Shown here one piece after another: positions 55,652 through 64,000 of a stretch of 64,000 nt of DNA. Location of the stretch: NCBI RefSeq assembly GCF_001262605.1, contig NZ_LGTC01000001.1, positions 1,722,501 to 1,786,500 of the forward strand, given 5' to 3'. The translations under genes were made by a program, and so were the position numbers. The first letter of the stretch is position 1. Every line of letters starts with the position of its first letter. The notes under the pieces are model-generated. The model was given only the letters and a program-made list of their open reading frames with translations. It ran no database searches and was not told where the DNA came from. Origin of the DNA: Pseudobacteroides cellulosolvens ATCC 35603 = DSM 2933 (GTDB lineage: Bacteria > Bacillota > Clostridia > Acetivibrionales > DSM-2933).

Positions 55652-56887
55652 TTAATATAATGGATATTTGCCGCAAAGAGTATTAACTCTATTAACAACC
55701 TTCTCCTTTGAATTTTCAAAGTCTGTCAGAGTCATATGAATAAGTTCTGCAATCTCTTTCATATCCTCTTCCTTCATGCCCCTTGAAGTAACAGCAGGAG
55801 TACCTATTCTTATACCGCTTGTTATGAAAGGACTTTGTGTATCAAATGGTATACCGTTTTTATTTACTGTTATAAATACCTCATCAAGCATAAACTGTGC
55901 TTCCTTACCTGTAACATTTATATTCCTTAAATCTAAGAGCATAAGGTGATTGTCTGTTCCGCCTGAAACGATGTTAAGTCCTTTATTCATAAGGCTTTCT
56001 GCAAGAACCTTTGCATTTTTAACAACCTGATTCTGATAAGTCTTGAATTCCTCTGTCATTGCCTCTTTAAAGCTAACAGCCTTAGCAGCTATAACATGCA
56101 TTAAAGGACCACCCTGAAGGCCTGGGAAAACTGCCTTGTCAATCATTTTTGCATATTCTTCCTTACAAAGGATCATACCTCCGCGAGGTCCCCTTAAAGT
56201 TTTATGAGTAGTAGTTGTAACAAAGTGTGCATATGGAACTGGATTCGGATGTATACCTGCAGCTATAAGCCCTGCTATATGAGCCATATCCACCATGAGG
56301 TATGCTCCAACTTCATCGGCGATTTCCCTGAATGCCTTAAAATCCAATTCTCTTGGATATGCACTAGCTCCTGAAACAATCAATTTAGGTTTGTTTTCCT
56401 TAGCAAGTTTTCTTAATTCTTCATAATCTATTCTAAAGTTGTCGTTTCTTACTCCATAAGGTACTATTTTGTAGTATTTACCTGATATATTAACAGGGCT
56501 TCCATGGCTCAAATGTCCTCCATGTGCAAGATTCATACCCAGCACAGTATCACCGGGCTCTAAAACTGCAAAGAAAACTGCCATGTTTGCTTGTGCTCCT
56601 GAATGAGGCTGCACGTTTGCGTGCTCTGCTCCGAATATTTCTTTAGCCCTATTGATTGCCAGCTTCTCAACTTCATCAACAAATTCACAGCCGCCGTAAT
56701 ATCTTTTTCCTGGATATCCTTCTGCATATTTATTGGTAAGCGGTGTTCCCATAGCCTGCATAACCGCACTGCTAACAAAATTCTCAGATGCAATAAGCTC
56801 TATCTTGTTCCTTTGGCGACCAACCTCGTCATTAATTGCCTTTGCAACTTCAGAGTCAATTTTTAAAACTTCATCAATATTGTACAT
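55652..56887 (-). CDS. glyA: Serine hydroxymethyltransferase
   Basis: A 411-residue PLP enzyme that interconverts serine and glycine and charges tetrahydrofolate with a one-carbon unit, supplying purine, thymidylate and methionine (MetH) routes. Lys229 in [14 protein letters not shown] binds [32 protein letters not shown] and [10 protein letters not shown] are family stretches. AGGAGGATTTTT precedes the chosen ATG at 56887; an ATG at 56905 overlaps that site. The gene is preceded by a tandem glycine riboswitch, terminator and a consensus promoter, so expression should respond to glycine. High confidence. Confidence 0.97.
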   Translation of the reverse strand: MYNIDEVLKIDSEVAKAINDEVGRQRNKIELIASENFVSSAVMQAMGTPLTNKYAEGYPGKRYYGGCEFVDEVEKLAINRAKEIFGAEHANVQPHSGAQANMAVFFAVLEPGDTVLGMNLAHGGHLSHGSPVNISGKYYKIVPYGVRNDNFRIDYEELRKLAKENKPKLIVSGASAYPRELDFKAFREIADEVGAYLMVDMAHIAGLIAAGIHPNPVPYAHFVTTTTHKTLRGPRGGMILCKEEYAKMIDKAVFPGLQGGPLMHVIAAKAVSFKEAMTEEFKTYQNQVVKNAKVLAESLMNKGLNIVSGGTDNHLMLLDLRNINVTGKEAQFMLDEVFITVNKNGIPFDTQSPFITSGIRIGTPAVTSRGMKEEDMKEIAELIHMTLTDFENSKEKVVNRVNTLCGKYPLY

Positions 56888-56953
56888 AAAAATCCTCCTA
56901 AACATTTATAAGAACATATTTTATTTTCAAAAGATGCTATGATTTTAAAGCAT

Positions 56954-56982
56954 TAAAAAAAGCCAAACCAGCATGATTTGAC
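56954..56982 (-). terminator. Riboswitch-controlled terminator ahead of glyA
   Basis: On the reverse strand GTCAAATC pairs with GGTTTGGC around a short loop and is followed by seven T. It is placed between the glycine aptamers and the glyA ribosome site, so it is the probable expression platform. Confidence 0.75.
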
Positions 56983-57013
56983 CTCTGAAATCAAGTATTT
57001 ATTATACTTTTAA

Positions 57014-57201
57014 CTCTGTCCTTTTGCCTGAGAGATTATATTCCCACATTATCTGTGGCGAACTTGCCCCTTCGGCGCCTTGACGGTCTCTCCAGAGGTG
57101 CGTCCTGTTATAGTCTTTTTACCTGAAAGTGCAGCTTCTTCGGTGTACCTCACTTATAACACTTTATATTAAAGTGCTCATCCTGTGGTGGTATCTCTCC
57201 C
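57014..57201 (-). ncRNA. Tandem glycine riboswitch controlling glyA
   Basis: Read on the reverse strand, the first aptamer runs from GGGAGAG through CACCGAAGAAGC and TTTCAGGTAAAAAGAC to AGGACGCACC; the second from CTGGAGAGACCG through GGCGCCGAAGGGGCAAG to CTCTCAGGCAAAAGGACAGAG. These are the hallmark conserved parts of both glycine aptamers, including the CCGAAG-GGGCAA core and the CAGGCAAAAGGAC 3' half. It lies 127 bases ahead of glyA. Glycine binding presumably changes terminator formation; the direction of the effect cannot be read from the sequence. Confidence 0.93.
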
Positions 57202-57298
57202 ATAACACTCATCCGCTAATATTTAGTTAATTATTGCATTAAACCCCATAAAATGATTTTTTATTTGTTTAATGATCTTTAAACACTAACCACCATTA

Positions 57299-57327
57299 AT
57301 TATAATAACAATTATAAAGCATGTCAA
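57299..57327 (-). promoter_or_regulatory. Consensus promoter of the glycine riboswitch-glyA unit
   Basis: Reverse-strand TTGACA (57327-57322) and TATAAT (57304-57299), both exact consensus, are 17 bases apart. The start site would lie about 90 bases ahead of the first aptamer. Confidence 0.85.
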
Positions 57328-57583
57328 TTAAATGACAAAATTTTTTTATCAGGCAAAAGCAAACAAGTTGCTATTAATAATTTAACCCATTTAGGAACTC
57401 TTTTATTTTTCAAAATAATTTCAATTACCAAATACTTCTAATATATATACTCTCCATATGGTAAATATTTCCGGCATATACTTTTTGAAAGTAAAAAGCT
57501 GCTACACTAATTTATTAGTGCAACAGCCCATGAAATATTAAGTTTTAAATAAAGCTCGCCGAAAATACATCTTTTACAATTAA
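57328..57583. other. Intergenic region between the HEAT-like gene and the glyA promoter
   Basis: About 256 bp, AT-rich. Apart from the terminator at 57491-57528 I see nothing definable. Confidence 0.4.
57491..57528 (-). terminator. Terminator of the HEAT-like gene
   Basis: GCTG-x-T-x-CACTAA pairs with TTAGTG-x-A-x-CAGC. On the reverse strand the stem is followed by TTTTTAC. Confidence 0.75.
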
Positions 57584-58510
57584 TTATTCATTATCCTTTA
57601 CAGTTGAGAAATAGGTATCAAAATCCTTTACCATTCCACCGAATTGCAATAATACTTGCCTCAACTGGGTATATTCCCATTTTGAAATCTTATGGGCATA
57701 TTTTTCTATATACCCCCTTATTGCAGGCAGTGCTCTTCTATCTCCATAAACGCCTAAAGCATTTGCTTCAATAAACTTATATTCGCTTTCTTTAAAGTAT
57801 TTTTTTAAAATATTGTAATAATAATCAGATTTGTTATTTGCTCCGATCCTTGCGAGACTAACCAGCAGGAACCTGTAAATCTGTCCTTTTTTATCACTGC
57901 TGTCTATAGTACTAATAATCCTTTCAACAGCCGGCTCACCAATTGCTTGTACCGCATTCATAACTGTAGTCAATGTGTTTGCATCAGTCTTTTGGTTTTC
58001 CATTTGTGATATTATCTTAAATAAAGGATCTATTAATTTTTCGTTTGCAATTATCTCTGCTGCATGAATTATAGCTTTTTGCCCATATTTAATACATTTT
58101 TGCTCATCGAGTTCAATAGCATTCAGCATTGAAACCAAGTCATCCAAAAACTTGTCCCCATTATCCTTTAAATGCTTTGCAAGACCATTAGGTATAATGC
58201 TGGAGTTTTCTACTTCAAAAGCGGTAATTAAATCTATTATATCGGATATGGCATTTAATGAAGCAAAATATTCAAGAGGTGTCATTCCACCTATTTCATC
58301 ACAACTGATATTCTCCCAGGCATTCATAACATCATAGGATTGAATAACAGCATCAGACACTAATTTTGTATATGCTTCATCATAAGTATTATTTTTTATT
58401 GAAGCTTGAAGATACTCCTGATTTTCCTCCTGAAATTTTTTCGCGTGTTTCTTTAATTCACCGGACAAACTCTCAGATACAAATTTATGTTTCTTGTTAG
58501 TAACTATCAT
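57584..58510 (-). CDS. HEAT-repeat-like protein of unknown function
   Basis: A 308-residue soluble protein, rich in amphipathic helices. From about residue 75 the chain looks like paired helices of HEAT/PBS-lyase type: DLVSMLNAIE, AIIHAAEIIANEKLIDPLFKII, TVMNAVQAIGEPAVERIISTI, IYRFLLVSLARIGANN, EANALGVYGDRRALPAIRGYI. These stacks usually form curved scaffolds for protein binding. The N-terminal 40 residues are charged and may be a coiled coil. The reading begins at ATG 58510 behind GGGGTGTAGGA. It lies alone between the anti-sigma gene and the glyA control region, with its own terminator. I cannot name a function or partner. Confidence 0.6.
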   Translation of the reverse strand: MIVTNKKHKFVSESLSGELKKHAKKFQEENQEYLQASIKNNTYDEAYTKLVSDAVIQSYDVMNAWENISCDEIGGMTPLEYFASLNAISDIIDLITAFEVENSSIIPNGLAKHLKDNGDKFLDDLVSMLNAIELDEQKCIKYGQKAIIHAAEIIANEKLIDPLFKIISQMENQKTDANTLTTVMNAVQAIGEPAVERIISTIDSSDKKGQIYRFLLVSLARIGANNKSDYYYNILKKYFKESEYKFIEANALGVYGDRRALPAIRGYIEKYAHKISKWEYTQLRQVLLQFGGMVKDFDTYFSTVKDNE

Positions 58511-58641
58511 TCCTACACCCCATTAATAAAGTTTAGTAATTCCAAATTAATTTTTATTATAACATATATGTACTAAAAGTGCTATTAGTCTATAAATAGA
58601 ATGGAGAATAAGAATAACCGATTTTAGTTATCTTTAATTTA

Positions 58642-59724
58642 TCACTGAGGAAATGGCTTAATATTTTTAAATTCTACCATATCAAGATTTACTTCCAATT
58701 TATCTGAATCAAACATAGCAATTAAAGTTTTAAATTCTTTTTTGTCCCAGTTACCATTTAATGAGATATTTCCATTCACTATCTGTGCAACAACCATAGG
58801 TGATATGATAATCTTATTGTCCATATATACCGCTATTGGTTTTCCAATAAGCCTGCCTGTTGCATCACTAAACCTTCTGGCTCCTTCATCCTTTAAACTA
58901 ATGCTAATAGTCTTACTCCCACTTACCTGGTCATATCCTTCTACAGCATCTTTAATATCATTATTGCTGATAACTATTTTACCAGTAGGAAGAAATCCGC
59001 CATTTTTATCTCTTTTGCTTTCATCAACCTCCTGAAATGTTAATTCACCTGTTTTTATAATTTCTCTTATGCTGTTTTCCAGATTGTTATCCTTCTCAAT
59101 ACCTGTGCAGAGTGCTTTTATGCTTAAAATTTCCTTATCCTTGTCATAATTCATTTCATTCTCTGCTAATCCTATGCTCTCAAACCTCTCTTTGAGAATG
59201 CTTATTGTCTGGTTAATTAGGTCCTCTTTTGGTATTACTTGATCCTTCCCCTTTATTAAAAGCTTAAATTCAATTCCGCCTTTTGCTTTTATGTTTTCTA
59301 ATATTTCTGCATTTGTCATATATTCCTGCGATAAAGGAGCAGACATATTGTCATTATTATTGAAAAAATCTCCTATTTGTACTCTATAGTTAAACGACAA
59401 TATCGTAATTAGACAAATCACAATAACGGCAACTGCAGGTCTTAGTATTTTAGTATGTCCGTTTATTTTACCTGAGATTTTATAAAACCATTTTTTCTTA
59501 CTTATGTATTTATTTTTATCTAATTTATCTTCAATTTTTTTATATACATCAACTTTAACTTTTTCATCTCTGGTCAAGCACCTACCTGTCAGTACCTGTG
59601 AGCTATAATAAGCCCTACATTCCTCACATGACTCTAAATGTTTTTCTATTGCAGTATAACTATCTGTAGAGATATTTCCTTCAAGAAAATTATTTAAGTC
59701 CTCAAATGAATATTGGCATTTCAT
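58642..59724 (-). CDS. Zinc-finger anti-sigma factor with a SecD-like extracellular domain
   Basis: A 360-residue membrane protein. Residues 1-50 hold a ZAS/zf-HC2 anti-sigma motif: YSFEDLNNFLEGN and H29-x3-C33-x2-C36 (HLESCEEC), which binds the sigma factor. A single membrane segment (95-113, VAVIVICLITILSF) follows. The outer part (about 140-350) resembles the large periplasmic (P1) domain of the SecD translocon subunit: GGIEFKLLI, ISILKERFESIGLAE, IIKTGELTFQEVDE, LPTGKIVISNNDIKDA, ISISLKDEGARRFSDATGRLIGKPIAVYMDNKIIISPMVV. This fusion is one I do not know. ATG 59724 begins two bases past the sigma stop, behind AGAGGGG; GTG 59733 is possible. It should hold the sigma factor inactive until the outer domain senses a signal, perhaps secretion or envelope stress. 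Confidence 0.8.
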   Translation of the reverse strand: MKCQYSFEDLNNFLEGNISTDSYTAIEKHLESCEECRAYYSSQVLTGRCLTRDEKVKVDVYKKIEDKLDKNKYISKKKWFYKISGKINGHTKILRPAVAVIVICLITILSFNYRVQIGDFFNNNDNMSAPLSQEYMTNAEILENIKAKGGIEFKLLIKGKDQVIPKEDLINQTISILKERFESIGLAENEMNYDKDKEILSIKALCTGIEKDNNLENSIREIIKTGELTFQEVDESKRDKNGGFLPTGKIVISNNDIKDAVEGYDQVSGSKTISISLKDEGARRFSDATGRLIGKPIAVYMDNKIIISPMVVAQIVNGNISLNGNWDKKEFKTLIAMFDSDKLEVNLDMVEFKNIKPFPQ

Positions 59725-59725
59725 A

Positions 59726-60274
59726 CTAGCCACCCCTCTTTCTTAGCTCTTCATAAATTTTCTGGCGGGCTCTGTTTACCCTTATTTTTGCATTTACTGA
59801 TGAAATTCCTAATATATTACCTATCTCTTCATATGTAAAGCCCTGAACGCATTTGAGAACTAGGGACACTCTATAATCCTGCTTTAAACCGCATATTATT
59901 TTATTCACTTCTTCATAAAGCTCTTTTGATTCATAATTTAGTTCAAGTGAACTGTCATGTTTAGCATAGCAAATATTAAAATCACCACAATACTCTATGA
60001 AACTACTTTTTTTCTTCCTTTTGTAAAAATCTTTAAAAGAATTAACAGCAATTTTATGCATCCACGTTGATAAACTCCATTTAACATTGTATCTATTAAT
60101 ATAGTTGTATACCCTAATAAACACATCCTGTAAGATTTCTTCAGCATCTTCCCTGCAGAATGTCAAACCTAAAAGAAACCTATATAGCCTGTCTTGATAC
60201 TTGTTAACAATAATAGAAAAGGAATCCATATCCCCATCCATCACATTTTTTACAAGCAGCTTTTCTTCTTCCAA
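59726..60274 (-). CDS. ECF (sigma-70 family) RNA polymerase sigma factor
   Basis: A 182-residue extracytoplasmic-function sigma factor. Region 2 (about 10-85) shows DSFSIIVNKYQDRLYRFLLG, CREDAEEILQDVFIRVYNYI and STWMHKIAVNSFKDFYKRKKK; region 4 (about 125-178) shows FTYEEIGNILGISSVNAKIRVNRARQKI, the -35 binding helix-turn-helix. The start is TTG at 60274, the only in-frame codon before region 2, behind an AAGGG 12 bases away, so it is not secure. The stop codon is two bases from the anti-sigma start, a common layout for a sigma-first pair. The pair is likely auto-regulated; a TGTAAC 130-140 bp upstream could be its -35, but this is uncertain. Family call strong. Confidence 0.9.
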   Translation of the reverse strand: MEEEKLLVKNVMDGDMDSFSIIVNKYQDRLYRFLLGLTFCREDAEEILQDVFIRVYNYINRYNVKWSLSTWMHKIAVNSFKDFYKRKKKSSFIEYCGDFNICYAKHDSSLELNYESKELYEEVNKIICGLKQDYRVSLVLKCVQGFTYEEIGNILGISSVNAKIRVNRARQKIYEELRKRGG

Positions 60275-60501
60275 ATAGCAATCACACCCTTCTATAACTA
60301 ATTATACTTTAATTTTATTCCGGAATAATTGTAACTCATATGTTAATACATATTCAAAAACAAAATGGTTACAGTAAAATTTCATTTATTTTTAATATTT
60401 TAACTAATCCTTATGATATTATAGAAAAATTACCTGAATAATGTATTTTTTGAAATGCCCTTAATAAAATACTAGAGGATACTTTTTAATAAGGAAACAC
60501 T

Positions 60502-61809
60502 ATGACAACAATTATATTCATTATAACGGTTCTTTTATTTATATTATTGCTTTTTTACAAACCAATCAGAATAAAATACACAAAGCCTCTTGCATTGCCA
60601 CTGTTTTGCATCATATTTATATTGGCTATTGTGATTTACCCAAAAACTTCTGTCTCATCAGCTTTAAAAGGTATAAACATATGCTTAAACATAGTATTTC
60701 CTTCACTATTTCCTTTTTTAGCAGCATCGGAACTTTTGAACAGAACAAGCTTTATCAAGGCAGCAGGAATTCTTTTAGAACCAATCATGCGACCGCTTTT
60801 TAATGTGCCTGGCTGCGGTTCTTTCGCCGTTGCTATGGGCATAACAAGCGGCTATCCTGTAGGTGCAAAGATAACTGTAGACCTTAGAAATTCAGGTCAA
60901 ATCTCAAAACTAGAAGGTGAAAGACTTTTAGCATTTACAAATAATTCAGGCCCACTGTTTATCGTGGGTGCAGTTGCTACAGGCATGTATGCCATGCCGC
61001 GACTGGGCTTTTTTCTACTTTTATGCCACATCCTGTCGGGGATAACCGTCGGGCTTTTATTCAAGTATTACTCTTTTGGGGAAATAAAATCAGCAAAATA
61101 TTATCAAAAAAGCACAAACAAAAAGTCCATGAATTTAAAAAATAATCTGGACCGTTTTAAAACCGAACTATTTAAAAATAAGAATTCCCATGGATCTTTA
61201 GGAATATTATTTGGAGATGCAATAAGAAACTCTGTTATGATTTTATTATCAATTGGCGGGTTTATAACATTTTTCTCTGTTCTTATCAATTTACTTATAG
61301 AAACAGGTATTATAAATATAGTTTCAATCCCTCTAACTTATATACTATCTTTTGTAGGATTGACCAAAGAAGCAGTGTATTCTTTGGTATGCGGCTTTTT
61401 TGAGATAACCACGGGATCAAATATGATGGCCAATACAGAAAACATCCCTTTTTCTTTAAAGCTTGCCTTATCCAGTATGATAATAGGATGGGCAGGCCTG
61501 TCTGTTCACTCACAGGTATTAGGAATAGTATCCCAATCCGATCTAAGCATAAAACCTTATCTTGCAGGAAAATCGCTTCACGGCCTTATTGCCGCCATAT
61601 ATACTTTTATAATATATAAATTGGCCGGAAGCTTTTTGAATTTTGAAAACGAAGTTATTGCTTCATTTGAAAGAATACTGCAATTAAACTGGCTTGACTC
61701 ATTTCTGTATTCCTTCAGGACTATGATTTGTGTAATTATTTGTATTATTTTTATATCCAGCCTGTTGAAACTCCTGCATTTCATTTATACATTACGAAAA
61801 GAAACCTAA
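60502..61809 (+). CDS. ylbJ: Sporulation integral membrane protein YlbJ
   Basis: A 435-residue membrane protein with about 8-9 hydrophobic segments. Diagnostic parts are LKGINICLNIVFPSLFPFLA, EPIMRPLFNVPGCGSFAVAMG, SGYPVGAKITVDLR, LAFTNNSGPLFIVGAV and, in the second half, EITTGSNMMA with GWAGLSVHSQVLGI. These belong to the YlbJ/SpmA-like (Gate) family; YlbJ is needed for spore cortex formation in Bacillus. The protein should act in the forespore envelope of a sporulating cell. AAGGAAACACT precedes the ATG. It is divergent from the ECF sigma factor gene, separated by 227 bp. Good confidence on family. Confidence 0.88.
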   Translation: MTTIIFIITVLLFILLLFYKPIRIKYTKPLALPLFCIIFILAIVIYPKTSVSSALKGINICLNIVFPSLFPFLAASELLNRTSFIKAAGILLEPIMRPLFNVPGCGSFAVAMGITSGYPVGAKITVDLRNSGQISKLEGERLLAFTNNSGPLFIVGAVATGMYAMPRLGFFLLLCHILSGITVGLLFKYYSFGEIKSAKYYQKSTNKKSMNLKNNLDRFKTELFKNKNSHGSLGILFGDAIRNSVMILLSIGGFITFFSVLINLLIETGIINIVSIPLTYILSFVGLTKEAVYSLVCGFFEITTGSNMMANTENIPFSLKLALSSMIIGWAGLSVHSQVLGIVSQSDLSIKPYLAGKSLHGLIAAIYTFIIYKLAGSFLNFENEVIASFERILQLNWLDSFLYSFRTMICVIICIIFISSLLKLLHFIYTLRKET

Positions 61810-61832
61810 ATACCCTTAGTATATTTTAGTCA

Positions 61833-63026
61833 TTACTTATCATATATTTTTTTTAACTCGTCTCCAAGTCTTTCGAGCTCTTTAAAGGAGCCATCGATTA
61901 AATTTAATATTCCATTCTGATTCTCTATTGAAGCTAATACTTCCTGTGTTGATGCGGCACTCTGCTCGGATATGCTGGCAACAGACTCGATCCTGTTATA
62001 CATCATTCCGAACCCGCTTCTTACGCTGTCAAAACTCATCCCCGCATTAAAAATTTCCTTCTGTGAATTTTCTGCATCTTTTCTATAGGACTCAAAATAC
62101 CCTTTTATATCTTCAATTATCTTATTACCTTCACCAACTGCTTGAAATCCCTTTTCAGCTTCGGTATAAGCAGTTGAAATCTTTCCGCTCATATTTTCAA
62201 GTTTAGAGGCTATCTCTTTTGCTGCATTATCACTCTGTATGGCTAGTTTCCTTATCTCATCGGCTACAACAGCAAAGCCCCGACCGCTTTCACCTGCCCT
62301 TGCAGCCTCAATAGCAGCATTTAACGCAAGAAGATTTGTTTGATCCGCTATACCGCTTATCAATTCCAAAAATCCAGTAATATCCTTCATACTGTCCCTT
62401 AGTATACTTACTGCTGATAAAGATTCTGATACGGCAGAATTCAAAGTATGCATTTTTGAATACATCATCTCTATTTTAGAAATTCCGCTTTCAACTCTTG
62501 CAAGCATACCGTCTGAGATGCTGTTTATGTTTTGGGATGCTGCACCTGCTTGATTTACATTTTCAGAAACATCCACCGCTTTATACATTATTTTGCTTAT
62601 ATCATCTGCTTGCTGCTGTATTCCTTTTGCCATTTCATGCATAGCTCTCTCAATATTATTACCGGCTTCTATCAAGCTATGTATACCATCCTTTGAGTTA
62701 TTTATTTTGCCGAATAGTTCCTTAATGCTGCTTTCCATAATGACTGGAGTGTCTCTCATTTCATTTACAGAAGCTTTTGATTCATCTTCTTTTACCGCTG
62801 CATTTCTCCCCATTCTGGACAGAAGGTATAGTACTGCAGCGATAAGATTAAAAAACAGTAATACAGCTAGAAATTTACCAAAGTTACTGCCAGTCAGGTT
62901 TTTGGAAACAAAAATATACTCCAACACCAAAAACATATTAGCAGCTACTATATTAATTAGGACGTTTTTATTTGCAAAAAATGCAAATTTATCTGCCTTT
63001 TTTTCCCTTTTTCTGCTTTCTATCAT
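61833..63026 (-). CDS. Methyl-accepting chemotaxis-type protein without an external sensor
   Basis: A 397-residue protein with two closely spaced membrane helices near the N-terminus (about 22-43 and 50-70) joined by a short loop, so there is no room for an extracellular ligand domain and no PAS or HAMP domain is evident. Residues 100-395 form the long signalling coiled coil with the tip motif [41 protein letters not shown], which binds CheA and CheW. It should sense an internal or membrane signal, or act through other receptors. A GGAGGTGCTGTC precedes the ATG. Another methyl-accepting protein follows on the same strand but upstream, ending 166 bp away. Strong family call. Confidence 0.9.
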   Translation of the reverse strand: MIESRKREKKADKFAFFANKNVLINIVAANMFLVLEYIFVSKNLTGSNFGKFLAVLLFFNLIAAVLYLLSRMGRNAAVKEDESKASVNEMRDTPVIMESSIKELFGKINNSKDGIHSLIEAGNNIERAMHEMAKGIQQQADDISKIMYKAVDVSENVNQAGAASQNINSISDGMLARVESGISKIEMMYSKMHTLNSAVSESLSAVSILRDSMKDITGFLELISGIADQTNLLALNAAIEAARAGESGRGFAVVADEIRKLAIQSDNAAKEIASKLENMSGKISTAYTEAEKGFQAVGEGNKIIEDIKGYFESYRKDAENSQKEIFNAGMSFDSVRSGFGMMYNRIESVASISEQSAASTQEVLASIENQNGILNLIDGSFKELERLGDELKKIYDK

Positions 63027-63129
63027 GACAGCACCTCCATGGTATTAACCATCTAAAACATTATCGTCAAATTTTTTAAAAGTATTAATAAAATATATAT
63101 ATTTTGAAAAATTCCTCAGACATAAATAA

Positions 63130-63158
63130 AAGCAGGCCATATTTGTAACCTGCTTATA
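63130..63158 (-). terminator. Terminator of the second methyl-accepting protein gene
   Basis: AAGCAGG and CCTGCTT form the stem; on the reverse strand TTTATTT follows. Confidence 0.7.
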
Positions 63159-63192
63159 TCTTCTTACTCAAAGCTAGATTAAAAGTTATTAA

Positions 63193-64000
63193 TCACACAT
63201 TTATTTTAAACTTTGAAATAGCTTGCACAAGGCTGTCACTGCCTTCTTTAACACTTTCAGCGGCTTCAGCCACTGTATTTGATTTCATAAGCACAGTACC
63301 AATATTTCTAGCTATGTTTGTTGTTCCTTCTGCCCCCTGGTTTGTGGCTGCGGTAACTTCATCAATAGCCTTCATCATGCTCTGAACTGAGGATAAAAGC
63401 TCTTCTGAGGTGGCACTAAAATCCGTAAGCATATCGCTAACACTGAAGGCATCGTTGTTATATTGAACAGCAGCCTCCATCATTGAATCATAGTCTTCCT
63501 TGACATTTTCAGATACAAAGGCCAATAACCTTCCGGAACTTGCAGATAAGTTTAAAACCGATTTTTTAACCACATCAATCATTGCTTGTATTTCAACCAC
63601 TGTATTTTTAGAGTCTTCAGCCAACTTTCTGATCTCTTCTGCCACCACTGCAAAGCCTTTTCCCGTCTCTCCTGCTCTCGCTGCTTCAATTGCGGCGTTA
63701 AGAGCTAAAAGATTTGTTTGAGCAGATATTTCCAGAATTGCATCGGATAATACGGTGATTTTTTCAACAGAGTTGGATTCATCAATTGCTCGTTTAAGCA
63801 AATCCTTTTCCTTTTGTAAAATCTCTATTGCATTTTCCTGAGATGCAGAAAAATTAACTTTGAGTTTTTCTGCTCTTTTTCTAATTTCATTAGATATTAA
63901 TGTGCCGTCTTGAGCTTTATTTGTTATCTGACTAATAGAGTTTTCAATCTCCTGTGAAGTTGCATTCATTTCCTGTGTAGAAGCTGCTGTTTGCTCCATT
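63193..64000 (-). CDS. Methyl-accepting chemotaxis-type protein (5' part outside the window)
   Basis: The last 268 residues of a chemoreceptor-type protein whose start lies beyond the right edge. The visible part is coiled coil with the conserved tip [44 protein letters not shown], and it starts within an [13 protein letters not shown] segment that is itself typical of the signalling domain, so the internal ATG is not a start. The tip is followed by adaptation-region heptads and a short end, [15 protein letters not shown]. The input domain cannot be seen. It is not identical to its neighbour at 61833. Strong family call. Confidence 0.9.
   Translation of the reverse strand, partial: MEQTAASTQEMNATSQEIENSISQITNKAQDGTLISNEIRKRAEKLKVNFSASQENAIEILQKEKDLLKRAIDESNSVEKITVLSDAILEISAQTNLLALNAAIEAARAGETGKGFAVVAEEIRKLAEDSKNTVVEIQAMIDVVKKSVLNLSASSGRLLAFVSENVKEDYDSMMEAAVQYNNDAFSVSDMLTDFSATSEELLSSVQSMMKAIDEVTAATNQGAEGTTNIARNIGTVLMKSNTVAEAAESVKEGSDSLVQAISKFKINV

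Overview
The window looks like a chromosomal segment of a low-GC, Gram-positive, spore-forming cellulolytic clostridium (Acetivibrio / Pseudobacteroides / Ruminiclostridium type). This is an inference from several signs: enzymes ending in X-module plus dockerin or in SLH repeats, strong GGAGG-type ribosome binding sites, a YlbJ sporulation protein, a spore-coat-like SPOCS/CsxC protein, an Rrf2-iscS-iscU-mnmA cluster, and a tandem glycine riboswitch ahead of glyA. I see no rRNA, tRNA, transposase, integrase or CRISPR array.

Layout. 1-1.2 kb: the end of a cluster with an acyl carrier protein (cut by the window edge) and a FabH-like protein that lacks the catalytic cysteine. 1.9-28.8 kb: a plant-cell-wall-degrading island. 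It holds a GH9 cellulase, three large CBM22-CE4-CBM22-GH10-CBM9 xylanases/acetylxylan esterases, a GH18 protein with Ig-like repeats, and a GH5 cellulase. The GH9, the first xylanase and the GH5 end in an X-module/type-II-like dockerin; the other two xylanases end in three SLH domains. Nearly the same catalytic core is therefore offered to two anchoring systems (cohesin scaffold versus S-layer/cell wall). A frameshifted, orphan sugar-ABC permease sits inside the island, and a methyltransferase plus an asnA-asnS pair interrupt it.

29-36 kb: a FIST sensor with a GGDEF diguanylate cyclase, a divergent pair of low-complexity proteins (one acidic and repeat-bearing, one spore-coat-like with a Gly/Lys/Asp tail), and an ArsB-like transporter with a His/Lys-rich N-terminal segment. 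36-45 kb: amino-acid metabolism (aroC-ilvB-ilvN, metH) and oxidative defence (superoxide dismutase plus a small BFD-type [2Fe-2S] protein). 44.8-50.5 kb: envelope genes (VanW, a PilZ c-di-GMP receptor, a 3D-domain protein behind a structured leader, a PrsA-type foldase) and a PHP phosphatase.

50.5-57.3 kb: iron-sulfur and tRNA-thiolation genes in transcription order rrf2, iscS, iscU, mnmA, with a palindromic operator in the rrf2 leader; then a 58-residue membrane protein, rarA, and glyA under a glycine riboswitch. 57.5-64 kb: a HEAT-like protein, an ECF sigma factor with an anti-sigma factor whose outer part resembles the SecD periplasmic domain, ylbJ, and two methyl-accepting proteins (the last cut by the window end).

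Points most worth following up: the anti-sigma/SecD-like fusion, the conserved insertion in the first dockerin loop together with a second EF-hand pair on the GH9 enzyme, the structured leader before the 3D-domain gene, and the paralogous xylanases that differ mainly in their anchor.
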